In this document: piece by piece, positions 1 through 7,373 of the stretch
Numbering within the stretch: position 1 is the first letter of the stretch
Layout: every line of letters starts with the position of its first letter
Assembly: GCA_045643465.1 (NCBI GenBank)
Contig: JAZUKV010000023.1
Span: forward strand, 1-64,000
Source of the DNA: CAG-492 sp045643465
GTDB taxonomy: Bacteria; Bacillota; Clostridia; TANB77; CAG-508
DNA length: 64,000 bases
Direction: 5' to 3'
The notes under the pieces: generated by a model
Told to the model about the DNA's origin: nothing
The model's input: only the letters and a program-made list of their open reading frames with translations
The model's database searches: none
Program-made: the position numbers and the translations under genes

Positions 1-147
1 TACAGAAATATAATACCTTTAAATGTTGAATTTAAATCAACAGAATGGCATACTGAAGAGCAATGGATATTAAATGCATTTGATGTAGACAAACAAGCTA
101 ATAGAGGATTTGCTATAAAAGATATTAAAGAATGGAATGTAGAGTAA
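1..147 (+). CDS. C-terminal end of a WYL-like domain protein (partial)
   Basis: The left edge cuts this gene; frame 1 is open from base 1 to a TAA at 145-147, giving 48 residues. The segment WHTEEQWILNAFDVDKQANR followed by GFAIKDIKEW has the pattern of the end of a WYL domain (a Trp/Tyr-Leu strand, a DxDK turn, an R-F strand, then a D-I helix). WYL domains are ligand-sensing parts of transcription regulators and also occur as small stand-alone proteins. The start and any DNA-binding part lie outside the window, so the family call is tentative. Confidence 0.4.
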   Translation, partial: YRNIIPLNVEFKSTEWHTEEQWILNAFDVDKQANRGFAIKDIKEWNVE

Positions 148-215
148 TTTATTTATATCATCTGTTATGGGAAATATGCAAAATTTGAGTAGCAGAATAG
201 AGGGGAGATTTTTTT

Positions 216-1070
216 ATGGTAAACTTAGAATTATATAGAATATTCAAAATAGTAGCTGACGAAAAAAATTTAACAAGAGCAAGTGAGATATTAAATATTT
301 CACAACCAGCAGTAACAAAACATATACACAATTTAGAAGATGAATTGGAAATAAAATTATTTGATAGAACACAACATGGTATGAAATTAACAGCAGATGG
401 AGAAAAAATATATAAACAAATAAAGGATGCAATAAATATATTAAATAATGTAGAAAATAATATAAAGCAAAATACAGTATTAAATTTGGGAATTCATACA
501 AATATGCCAAAAGAAATTTACAGATCCTTGATAGCAAAGATTAAACAAAATAATGCTAATATTGAAGTAGCAATTGAAAAATATCCTACAGAAGAAATGT
601 TTTTAATGTTAGAAAAACAGAAGATGGATGCATATTTATCAAAAAAACAACCAGAAGAAATACATGATGAATCAATCAAATTTATACAATTAGGTTTTTT
701 ACATGATGATTTCTTCGTTAATAGTAATTCACAGTATTTAGGAAAAAATAGTATTAAAAAAGATGACGAAGTTACGATATATACATTAAGGAATATATCA
801 AGTACAAGTAAGAATTTGGAAAATATACTAAAAGAAAATAATTTTAAAAATGTTAATATTAAAAATGCTACATTTAATACAATTATTGAAAAAATGGAAA
901 ACAATGATATAATCGCCTATATAACTGAAGAATATATACAAGAAGAGCTTGAAAAAGGTAAATTAAGAAAACTAGAATTAGGAATTGAATCTCCAGTTGT
1001 AGAATATGGAATTTATTATAATTCTAATAATAAATTAAAGAATACTAAGAAATTATTTAAAGATATTTAA
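216..1070 (+). CDS. LysR-family transcriptional regulator
   Basis: 284 aa. The N-terminal winged helix-turn-helix (about residues 3-62) is typical of LysR proteins: LYRIFKIVADEKNLTRASEI, then LNISQPAVTKHIHNLE and a wing with FDRTQHGMKLTADG. The rest should be the periplasmic-binding-like effector domain, slightly short for the family (usually about 290-300 aa). The ATG at 216 follows GAGGGGAG. The gene is monocistronic, closed by a hairpin terminator at 1077-1117. LysR genes often control a divergent neighbour, but none is visible here, so target and effector are unknown. Confidence 0.85.
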   Translation: MVNLELYRIFKIVADEKNLTRASEILNISQPAVTKHIHNLEDELEIKLFDRTQHGMKLTADGEKIYKQIKDAINILNNVENNIKQNTVLNLGIHTNMPKEIYRSLIAKIKQNNANIEVAIEKYPTEEMFLMLEKQKMDAYLSKKQPEEIHDESIKFIQLGFLHDDFFVNSNSQYLGKNSIKKDDEVTIYTLRNISSTSKNLENILKENNFKNVNIKNATFNTIIEKMENNDIIAYITEEYIQEELEKGKLRKLELGIESPVVEYGIYYNSNNKLKNTKKLFKDI

Positions 1071-1076
1071 ATTTTA

Positions 1077-1117
1077 AATGACACGAGATATAACTCAAAA
1101 TTATAACTCGTGTCATT
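1077..1117 (+). terminator. Terminator after the LysR gene
   Basis: Inverted repeat with AATGACACGAG on the left and CTCGTGTCATT on the right, extended by an inner A/T stem and followed by a T-rich stretch (TTTCTATTTT). It separates the LysR gene from the differently composed islet starting at 1203. Confidence 0.7.
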
Positions 1118-1202
1118 ATTTCTATTTTACATAATACACAAAGTCCTTTACAATAAAATTAACAACAAGGTATACGCCTTATGTAGAATAGGAGGAATTA
1201 TT

Positions 1203-2267
1203 ATGATTAATCACACACTTAATGACCCTACACAGCAAATGCTTCTTCCACATCTTAAAGACACAGAAGATTTGCTTTCCCGGATTGCCACTAAACTCTC
1301 TGGTAAGAAAATGTTTGCAGAAATAACAGCAATGCCGGATCTTGGTATTGCACATAACTGCACACGAATGATGGGAGGATTTTTTACTGGTGCACGCTAT
1401 GTTTGGAATTCTACTGTACCATTTGTTCCGGTAGATGCTACTGTAAATGTATGTGGCACTGCTGTATTCAAACTTAAAGATGAAATTTCTATCTCAGAAT
1501 TTATTGAAAGAGCTAAAAATGAATTAGCAGACAAGACAAAATATACTTGGAATTATACAAACGGAAATCATTTTATCAGTTTATGTAGATCAAATGGTGA
1601 ATATGGAACAGAATCTGGACAGTACATGATTGTGCATGCGTCTGCAAACGAATTTAAACATGGTCCGAAAGGATTGTATCCAAATTCAGATGTTTGGTAT
1701 TATAAAGATATTCAAACAGAATATTTGGAAGGAACATCAAGATATTTACGTTATATTACAGGAACTACTGCAGAACGTTTCTATGAGATTGCAAAGATGC
1801 TTATTACTTTTAACGAAGAGCGTAATCGTTATTTTGTTAGAAAAGTTCTTAATGAATATCTTGATAAAGAAGTATTAAGTGTGCAACATTATGGAATGCC
1901 TAATGATCACACAATTTGTATTGGCTCACATTGGGAATCAACAATGTATGCGCTTCTTACTGCACCTGGTCGTCCAATTTTTATTATACAACCAAGCGAA
2001 AATTATGATGGTTCGCCACATGGATTCGGTCTTGCAGTTAAGAAAACAAATATTGAATTTGGACAGAAATCAATTACAATTGGAGATAAGAAATTCTATC
2101 TTGGAGAGAGCATTGATATTGGTTCAGATGCATTTAATCGTTGTTCTTTAGCTACAGAGAATCTTGACAATTATGTTAGTGGTATTCTTAATGTTTGTCC
2201 TGGCAAAATTATTGGTAAGCTTCACCAAATCGTTTCAATTTCAAAAGATGGAACAATAATATGGTAA
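1203..2267 (+). CDS. Divergent RtcB-like (RNA 3'-phosphate ligase family) protein
   Basis: 354 aa. The ATG at 1203 is chosen because GGAGG (1191-1195) sits 7 bases upstream; an in-frame ATG at 1110 lies in the preceding terminator. Seen in order: MPD (44-46), VNVCGTAVFKL (C84), NGNHFISLC (N122, H123), MIVHAS (H145), QHYG (H229) and SPHGFG (H273). This order and spacing matches the manganese and guanylate residues of RtcB (E. coli C78, N167/H168, H185, H281, H337). The Asp three residues before the Cys is Val here, and the protein is about 50 residues shorter than RtcB. True RtcB joins RNA ends through a histidine-GMP intermediate. Activity in this copy is inference. It is less AT-biased than its neighbours (CGT, CTT codons) and heads an islet with a phosphatase and a hydrolase. 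Confidence 0.5.
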   Translation: MINHTLNDPTQQMLLPHLKDTEDLLSRIATKLSGKKMFAEITAMPDLGIAHNCTRMMGGFFTGARYVWNSTVPFVPVDATVNVCGTAVFKLKDEISISEFIERAKNELADKTKYTWNYTNGNHFISLCRSNGEYGTESGQYMIVHASANEFKHGPKGLYPNSDVWYYKDIQTEYLEGTSRYLRYITGTTAERFYEIAKMLITFNEERNRYFVRKVLNEYLDKEVLSVQHYGMPNDHTICIGSHWESTMYALLTAPGRPIFIIQPSENYDGSPHGFGLAVKKTNIEFGQKSITIGDKKFYLGESIDIGSDAFNRCSLATENLDNYVSGILNVCPGKIIGKLHQIVSISKDGTIIW

Positions 2268-2338
2268 AGCTATATGTCAAAGAGTTGAGGAGTATTCAAA
2301 TGAATATTCCTCTTATAATTTCCAAAGGAGGATTTATT

Positions 2339-2881
2339 ATGAAAGTTGTACTTTTAAGGCATGCAGAGACTACATTCAATAATTCTGGAAGATTTTGTGG
2401 AAGAATTGATTGTGACATTACGGACAATGGAAAAAATATTACTGCCAAATTAGCAAGTATGGAGCCATTTGCATCAGGTTTTACAGCAATGTATGTGTCT
2501 CCTCTTAAGAGGACTGCACAAACATTAATGGCAATTTATCCAAATTGCCATTATATTGTAGATGAACGGTTAAGAGAGATTTCTCTTGGCCAATGGGAAG
2601 GAATTGAAAAAATGTCTATTAATCAAGATGACAGAAAAGCTTTTATTAGCGGATTGTATACTCCACCAGGAGTATTAGAAAATCATAGTGATGTGGTAAA
2701 TCGCATTATTAGTTTTTTTGTTGAACTTGAAAATTCTTATAACAATCAGGATGTTATTCTTGTTGTAACACATAATGGTGTTATAAGAACAATTAAACAA
2801 TTACTTAAAATGAATGAGGAAAAAACTAAAAATTCAGATTTTATTATAATCGATTCTAAAAGTTTACTTAAAAAGCATTAA
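2339..2881 (+). CDS. Histidine phosphatase (phosphoglycerate mutase-like) family protein
   Basis: 180 aa, cytoplasmic. The ATG at 2339 has AAAGGAGG just upstream; a longer reading frame from 2261 has no ribosome site. The family signature LRHAETTFN (H8 accepts the phosphoryl group) is at the N-terminus, REISLGQWEG supplies the acid, and VTHNGVIR the second catalytic His. These enzymes remove or move phosphate on sugars, nucleotides or proteins; the substrate cannot be told. It lies 71 bases after the RtcB-like gene and shares its less AT-biased composition, so both probably belong to one transferred transcription unit. Confidence 0.85.
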   Translation: MKVVLLRHAETTFNNSGRFCGRIDCDITDNGKNITAKLASMEPFASGFTAMYVSPLKRTAQTLMAIYPNCHYIVDERLREISLGQWEGIEKMSINQDDRKAFISGLYTPPGVLENHSDVVNRIISFFVELENSYNNQDVILVVTHNGVIRTIKQLLKMNEEKTKNSDFIIIDSKSLLKKH

Positions 2882-2945
2882 AAAGCATAGTAATATAATG
2901 TTAAAATATAACTTACGCTATAATTTAAAAGGAGAAAAAAGAAAA

Positions 2946-3539
2946 ATGAATCATATAACTAATGTTTTTTATTTGTCAGGTATTTCTGGTAATATTTGGG
3001 CAACTTATGAGAACTATTTAAAAGAGGGATGCGAAAGGATGAATATAGATATTACTTTTGTAGATTTTCCATTACAAGAAAAGTGTAAATATAGTGAGTG
3101 GGAAAAGGCAATGAAAGAATATCTTAAACCAAATACAATAAATGAACATACTGTAATTGTATCTAGATGTATTGGAAGTCGATTTATAATTAAATATGTA
3201 GCAGACAATAATATAAAAGTAAAAGGAATTATAAGTATTGCAACGTCATTTAGCAACGAACTACTTGTTGAAAATGAATATATAAAAAGCGTATTACTAT
3301 TATTTCCAATTACGGAAGATGTTATATCTAAAGCCATTGCTAATATTGAAGAAAGAATTTTTATATTTGGAGATCAAGATCATTTATTTGAAAAAGAATG
3401 GTTAGAAAAAACAGCAGAAATAATGAAAGCTGAAAAATTCTTCATACCAGGACTAAATCACTGTGGAAATAAGTCAGAAAAAAAGGAATTTCCAGAATTG
3501 ATTGATGCTATTAAAAAGATAAATATGACTACAAAATAG
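2946..3539 (+). CDS. Small alpha/beta-hydrolase-fold protein with Cys at the nucleophile position
   Basis: 197 aa. The ATG at 2946 is preceded by AAAGGAG (2928-2934); an in-frame ATG at 2898 has no such site. The layout fits an RBBP9/YdeN-like hydrolase: an N-terminal strand (NVFYLSGISGN), a nucleophile elbow (VIVSRCIGSRF), an acid turn (FGDQDHLF) and a C-terminal His (GLNHCG). The usual G-H-S-x-G elbow reads S-R-C-I-G, so the nucleophile would be Cys, as in dienelactone hydrolases. Third gene of the islet. Substrate unknown; a thioesterase or a non-enzymatic role are alternatives. Confidence 0.6.
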   Translation: MNHITNVFYLSGISGNIWATYENYLKEGCERMNIDITFVDFPLQEKCKYSEWEKAMKEYLKPNTINEHTVIVSRCIGSRFIIKYVADNNIKVKGIISIATSFSNELLVENEYIKSVLLLFPITEDVISKAIANIEERIFIFGDQDHLFEKEWLEKTAEIMKAEKFFIPGLNHCGNKSEKKEFPELIDAIKKINMTTK

Positions 3540-3569
3540 ATTATAGTTCTAGTAATATTGAAAAAATAA

Positions 3570-3594
3570 ACAAGTGTGAAGGTCAGCTCACTTG
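3570..3594 (+). other. Weak hairpin between islet genes
   Basis: ACAAGTG at 3570-3576 can pair with CACTTGT at 3588-3594. No T-run follows, so it is not a classical terminator; an AGGAGG site for the next gene comes just after it. Confidence 0.3.
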
Positions 3595-3622
3595 TAGCCT
3601 AAATAATTTTAGGAGGAAAAAT

Positions 3623-4220
3623 ATGAAATTATATTTTACCGAAGCACTTTGCAATAGTTTGAAAGAATTCTATGTGTTTAGTAAAAACGCTGCTGGAGAA
3701 ACCATTGTTAAGTTACCATTAAAAAATGATGAGGAACTGGATTTGGTTTTTGAAGAAGATATCGATAAAAATCTTATTGGTTATACAGGCGGCATTATTA
3801 AAGGAGTAGAAATTATCAAGGAAAAAGAAAGGACATATCGAATACTTTCTTGCAACAATGATAAAAAAAACGGAGGAAGATTGTATATATGCATTAGTTG
3901 GCGCTTTAAATCTTGTACCAGGCGATGTATATATTGATATGGAGTTATGTTCAAAAGTTGAAATATTAGAAAAAATCCTTTTTAATTCAGCAGAAGCGGA
4001 TTATGGTGAGCATGAGGTACGTCTGTACTTTATAAAAATAACGCTTGATTACGGCGAAATGTTTCCAATGTATTATGCATTCGAGGATGCAGAAATTTTG
4101 GATAAGCATGATGCTGTATTTAAAGCAAATTGGTCCCCTTATAGTTATGAGGTAACACGTTTCTTAAAAACACAAATTAATTTTTCAGATGAAAGATATG
4201 TTTCTTTAGGAAAAGTATAA
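3623..4220 (+). pseudogene. Hypothetical gene interrupted by a frameshift at an A8 tract
   Basis: An open frame starts at ATG 3623 behind AGGAGG and runs to 3937, but its last part (after residue 80) is unlike protein. A second frame, offset by +1, continues smoothly from the A8 run at 3863-3870 to the stop at 4220. With seven A's the two join into one protein of about 198 aa reading ...SCNND-KKTEEDCIYALVG... The joined protein is acidic, has no signal peptide or membrane segment, and belongs to no family I recognise. The interruption could be a real mutation, a sequencing error in the homopolymer, or a slippery site used on purpose. Confidence 0.55.
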
Positions 4221-4225
4221 GAAGT

Positions 4226-4265
4226 AACAGTACAAGAGCTCTAGAAATAGAGCTCTTGTACTGTT
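4226..4265 (+). terminator. Perfect 18-bp hairpin with GAAA loop at the islet end
   Basis: Left arm 4226-4243, loop GAAA 4244-4247, right arm 4248-4265 with no mismatch. The core is ACAGTACAAGAGCTC and its complement. No T-run follows, so termination would not be of the classical intrinsic type. It marks the right end of the less AT-biased block 1203-4220. Confidence 0.5.
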
Positions 4266-4411
4266 AGGAATATACCTTAGGAAAGAAAAGTTTATTAAAT
4301 TATAATTTTTGTGAAGAGAAAAGCGCAAAAATTCTATTGAAAAATTTTTACTATTTTTTTATAATATATTTATTAAAACATATAGTAAATAGATTGAAAG
4401 GAGAATTTATT

Positions 4412-5479
4412 ATGAATGAAAAGAAAGGGAAATATATGAAAACTCGAGAAAAAAATATTTTTGCAGTCGTAGCATTAATTCTAGTTATATGTACATTATT
4501 AACTGGATGTGGAAAAAAAGGTGAAAATTCAAATGGGAAGAATGTAGTAATGAATTATGGAGAAACAATAACAGTTGCTGATAAAATGAATTTTACAATA
4601 AAATCAAATAAAATAGTAGATAGTATTGAGCCAACAAATACATCTGGATATTATACTTATATAAAGGCTGGGGAAAATAAGAAAATATTCGATATTTGTA
4701 TGGATGTGAAAAACATTTCTAATGATGAGATTGCATTAAAAGATTTTATAGAAGCAAAAATGTATATTGGTGACGAAGAAGTAGAAGTAATGTACATTAT
4801 GGAAAATGTAGCTGGGACAAATATGATTTCAAATGCTGAAGAAATAAAGCTTAAGAATGATAACAATAAGGAAATACATTTTGCTACAAAGGTCGATAAG
4901 GAATTGGTAAATAAAGAAAATACAGTAAAATTAATTCTTAAGGAGAATAAAAATGAATATATTTATTCTGCTAATATAGTAATTGGTGATGAAAAAGTAA
5001 AATCAGAAGGTGCAACTATAAATATTAACTATAAGGGTGTACCAATAAAAGAAAATGAGAAAATTTCTGTAAAAGATATATGTGAGTTTACAATAACTAA
5101 ATGTGAATTTACAGATAAAATAGAACCATCAAAGCCAACAGGATTTTATGTGTATATTCCAGATGAAGATGGAAAAAAATATATCGATTTACATGTTACA
5201 GTAAAAAATTTAAGTGATTCATCAGTAAAACAAAACCAATTACCTGGAACTGTTACAGTGTTTAATGGAGAAAATGAAACATACTCTACTAATAAAATTA
5301 TAGAAGTTTCTAACGGAAGTAACTTAAACACATATACTAGTTCAAATTATATAGAATCGATGGATACAAAAGAATATCATATTTATGCAAGTGTTCCAGA
5401 AAGTGTACAAAATTCAACAAATCCATTATGGGTAAGATTTAATATTGATGGAAACAAATATTTATTTAGTATTAGGTAA
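4412..5479 (+). CDS. Secreted lipoprotein with two tandem DUF4352-like domains
   Basis: 355 aa. The ATG at 4412 follows AAAGGAG; a second in-frame ATG eight codons on is also possible. Residues 16-33 form a lipoprotein signal ending in LLTGC (C33). After a linker there are two similar domains of about 130-150 residues: each starts with a short I/V strand, has a D-x-IEP motif followed by T-G-[YF]-Y/V-YI (SIEPTNTSGYYTYI and KIEPSKPTGFYVYI), and then a D-x-x-VKN strand. This is an internal duplication of an immunoglobulin-like fold common in Firmicutes lipoproteins. It should be tethered outside the membrane. Function unknown. Confidence 0.75.
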   Translation: MNEKKGKYMKTREKNIFAVVALILVICTLLTGCGKKGENSNGKNVVMNYGETITVADKMNFTIKSNKIVDSIEPTNTSGYYTYIKAGENKKIFDICMDVKNISNDEIALKDFIEAKMYIGDEEVEVMYIMENVAGTNMISNAEEIKLKNDNNKEIHFATKVDKELVNKENTVKLILKENKNEYIYSANIVIGDEKVKSEGATININYKGVPIKENEKISVKDICEFTITKCEFTDKIEPSKPTGFYVYIPDEDGKKYIDLHVTVKNLSDSSVKQNQLPGTVTVFNGENETYSTNKIIEVSNGSNLNTYTSSNYIESMDTKEYHIYASVPESVQNSTNPLWVRFNIDGNKYLFSIR

Positions 5480-5679
5480 ATTATATATTACATGTATTAT
5501 TAAGGATTTTATTGCAAACATACAATTTTGCCAAAAAGAAAAAAATATATAATGGATAAATGATTTTATGTAACAGATGTGAGTAAAGAGTTTTATTTAA
5601 TTTAGAGAGAAGTTTAAAAAAGAAGATGTTATACTAAAATTACTTTTTTATAATATTTGCGTAAATGGAGAGATTAAAT

Positions 5680-6243
5680 ATGAATATAGTTGAAGAAATA
5701 AAAGAAGAATTATTGAGAAGAAATAAAAATACTCATGAAAAGGATGGATATGATTTTTGGGAAGATCATATAAAACATGTTTTTAATAATGCTACTGAAT
5801 TGGCGATAAAGTACGATGCAGATTTAGAAATTGTACAATTAGCTGCTTTATTGCATGACATATCTATGGTTTCGTATATAGGACCACGAGAAGAACATCA
5901 TATATATGGTGCAAATATTGCAGAAGAGCTACTTGCTGAAAGAAATTATCCTAAAGAAAAAATTGAAAAGGTAAAATCTTGTATTTTAAAGCATAGGGCT
6001 AGTAAAGATATGCCAAGAAATACTATTGAAGAAAAAATTATAGCAGATGCTGATGTTCTTGCACATTTTGACGCAATTCCTTCATTATTTAGTTTAGCTT
6101 TTAATGAAATGGGATTAAATCTTCATGATGGAACTGAATTTGTTAAGGAAAAATTAAAAAGAGATTACAATAAATTAAGTGATGTGATTAAATTAGAAAT
6201 TAAAGAAGAATATGATAAAATTATGAATGTAATTTTTAAATAA
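5680..6243 (+). CDS. HD-domain phosphohydrolase
   Basis: 187 aa. The ATG at 5680 has a GGAGAG site about 8 bases upstream, while the in-frame ATG at 5665 has none. The metal-binding HD pattern is complete: a first His in FWEDHIKHV (H30 or H33), LLHD (H59-D60), a His in the H-H-I-Y-G segment (73-74), LKH (H105) and a late Asp in IADADVLAHFD. HD proteins of this size hydrolyse phosphate esters of nucleotides or related metabolites; the substrate cannot be told. It stands alone between AT-rich spacers. Confidence 0.8.
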   Translation: MNIVEEIKEELLRRNKNTHEKDGYDFWEDHIKHVFNNATELAIKYDADLEIVQLAALLHDISMVSYIGPREEHHIYGANIAEELLAERNYPKEKIEKVKSCILKHRASKDMPRNTIEEKIIADADVLAHFDAIPSLFSLAFNEMGLNLHDGTEFVKEKLKRDYNKLSDVIKLEIKEEYDKIMNVIFK

Positions 6244-6556
6244 ATGTTAAAATAGGATATGGAAAGCTTAGTGGAGATATTTTTTACAGAAAAAATGATT
6301 AATATCAAGTATGTAAATTTATATGAAAAATAAAAAAATAATTATTTGAGTAATCGGTTGAATTTTAAATTTTTATTTGATATACTGCAAACAATAGTTC
6401 AAAAAAGCAATTATAAGTAATAAAAATATATAATAAATGAAACAAGAACTAAATTTCAAAAATGAAAGGAGGTTTTTGTTTTTTTTGTGCAAAAAATAAG
6501 AGAAAGTTTCAATTAAAAGTTTAGAAATAAAAAAGAAGAGGAAAGGGAGGTTGGTT
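6244..6556. other. Intergenic spacer without a gene
   Basis: 313 bases of A/T-rich sequence between the HD gene and the broken DUF1016 gene. It contains one terminator-like hairpin at 6440-6487. No credible coding frame or RNA gene was seen. Confidence 0.5.
6440..6487 (+). terminator. Terminator-like hairpin in the spacer
   Basis: AAACAAGAAC pairs with GTTTTTGTTT (one G-U pair), an inner TTTC pairs with GAAA, and a run of T's follows. It could end transcripts from the HD gene. The right arm overlaps a GGAGG-like sequence. Confidence 0.4.
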
Positions 6557-7253
6557 ATGAAAAATGAAATACTACAGAAAAATGAATTTAATGATATTTT
6601 AAATAATATAAAAGGCTTGATTATTAATAGTAGAAATAATGTATATACTGCAGTAAATACAGAAATGTTAAACTTATATTGGAATATTGGAAAAATAATT
6701 ATGGAAATACAGCAAGGAGATGAAAGAGCATCTTATGGTGAAGCAGTTCTAGAAAAGCTATCATTAAAATTAACAGAAGAATTTGGGAAAGGTTTTTCTG
6801 CAAGGAATTTAAGAACTATGAGAAGATTTTATTTAACTTATCCAATTTGGAAAACAGTGTCTTCCAAATTGAGTTGGTCACATTATTTAGAATTACTAAA
6901 AATCGAAGAGGAATCTAAACGTAACTTCTATTTAAATGAAACTATAAATTCAAGATGGAGTGTTAGAGAATTACAAAGGCAGAAAGATTCATTATTATAT
7001 GAGAGATTAGCTATTTCTGCTGATAAAAATAAGTTGCTAGAATTATTATGATAGAGAAATAAAAACAGCTGATGAAAATAAAACTGTTGGAATTTTGCTT
7101 TCAACAAATAAGAATGAAACAGCAGTTAAATATACTTTGCCAGAAGATAATAAAACAATATTCGCATCTGAATATAAGTTACATATGCCAACAGAACAAG
7201 AGCTAATAACTGCAATTGAAGAAGAAAAGAAGAATTTAAAGTTGAGTCAGTAA
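6557..7253 (+). pseudogene. DUF1016/YhcG-type PD-(D/E)XK nuclease, internally deleted
   Basis: The first frame (ATG 6557 behind GGGAGG, stop at 7051, 164 aa) is the N-terminal DUF1016 domain: LYWNIGKIIMEIQQ, YGEAVLEKLS, ARNLRTMRRFY, WSHYLELLKI and WSVRELQRQ. A second frame, offset by +1, from about 7044 to TAA 7251-7253 gives the family's C-terminal end (GILLSTNKNETAVKYTLPED, IFASEYKLHMPTEQEL). Intact relatives are about 340 aa; the missing middle of roughly 100 residues holds the nuclease core (the D...D-x-K region). The gene is therefore a remnant, probably inactive as a nuclease. Such proteins are linked to mobile elements and defence. Confidence 0.85.
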
Positions 7254-7309
7254 GATAACATTCGAAGAAAATTCAAAAATAAGTTTTTTTAAAAAATTTT
7301 ATAAATGGG

Positions 7310-7339
7310 TTGAACACGTTATGTAAAATATGGTATAAT
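7310..7339 (+). promoter_or_regulatory. Sigma-A promoter of guaB
   Basis: TTGAAC at 7310-7315 and TATAAT at 7334-7339 with an 18-base spacer. Transcription would start about 30 bases before the ribosome site of guaB. No riboswitch fits in so short a leader. Confidence 0.75.
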
Positions 7340-7373
7340 AGAAAAATATTAACTAAAAAGGAGGAAATAAATA

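Noticed and set aside
244..904. Long minus-strand open frames under the LysR gene
   Set aside because: They are Phe/Leu/Ile-rich shadows of AT-rich coding sequence, with no ribosome site and no domain.
1110..1202. N-terminal extension of the RtcB-like protein
   Set aside because: It begins in the preceding terminator and has no ribosome site; GGAGG before ATG 1203 decides the start.
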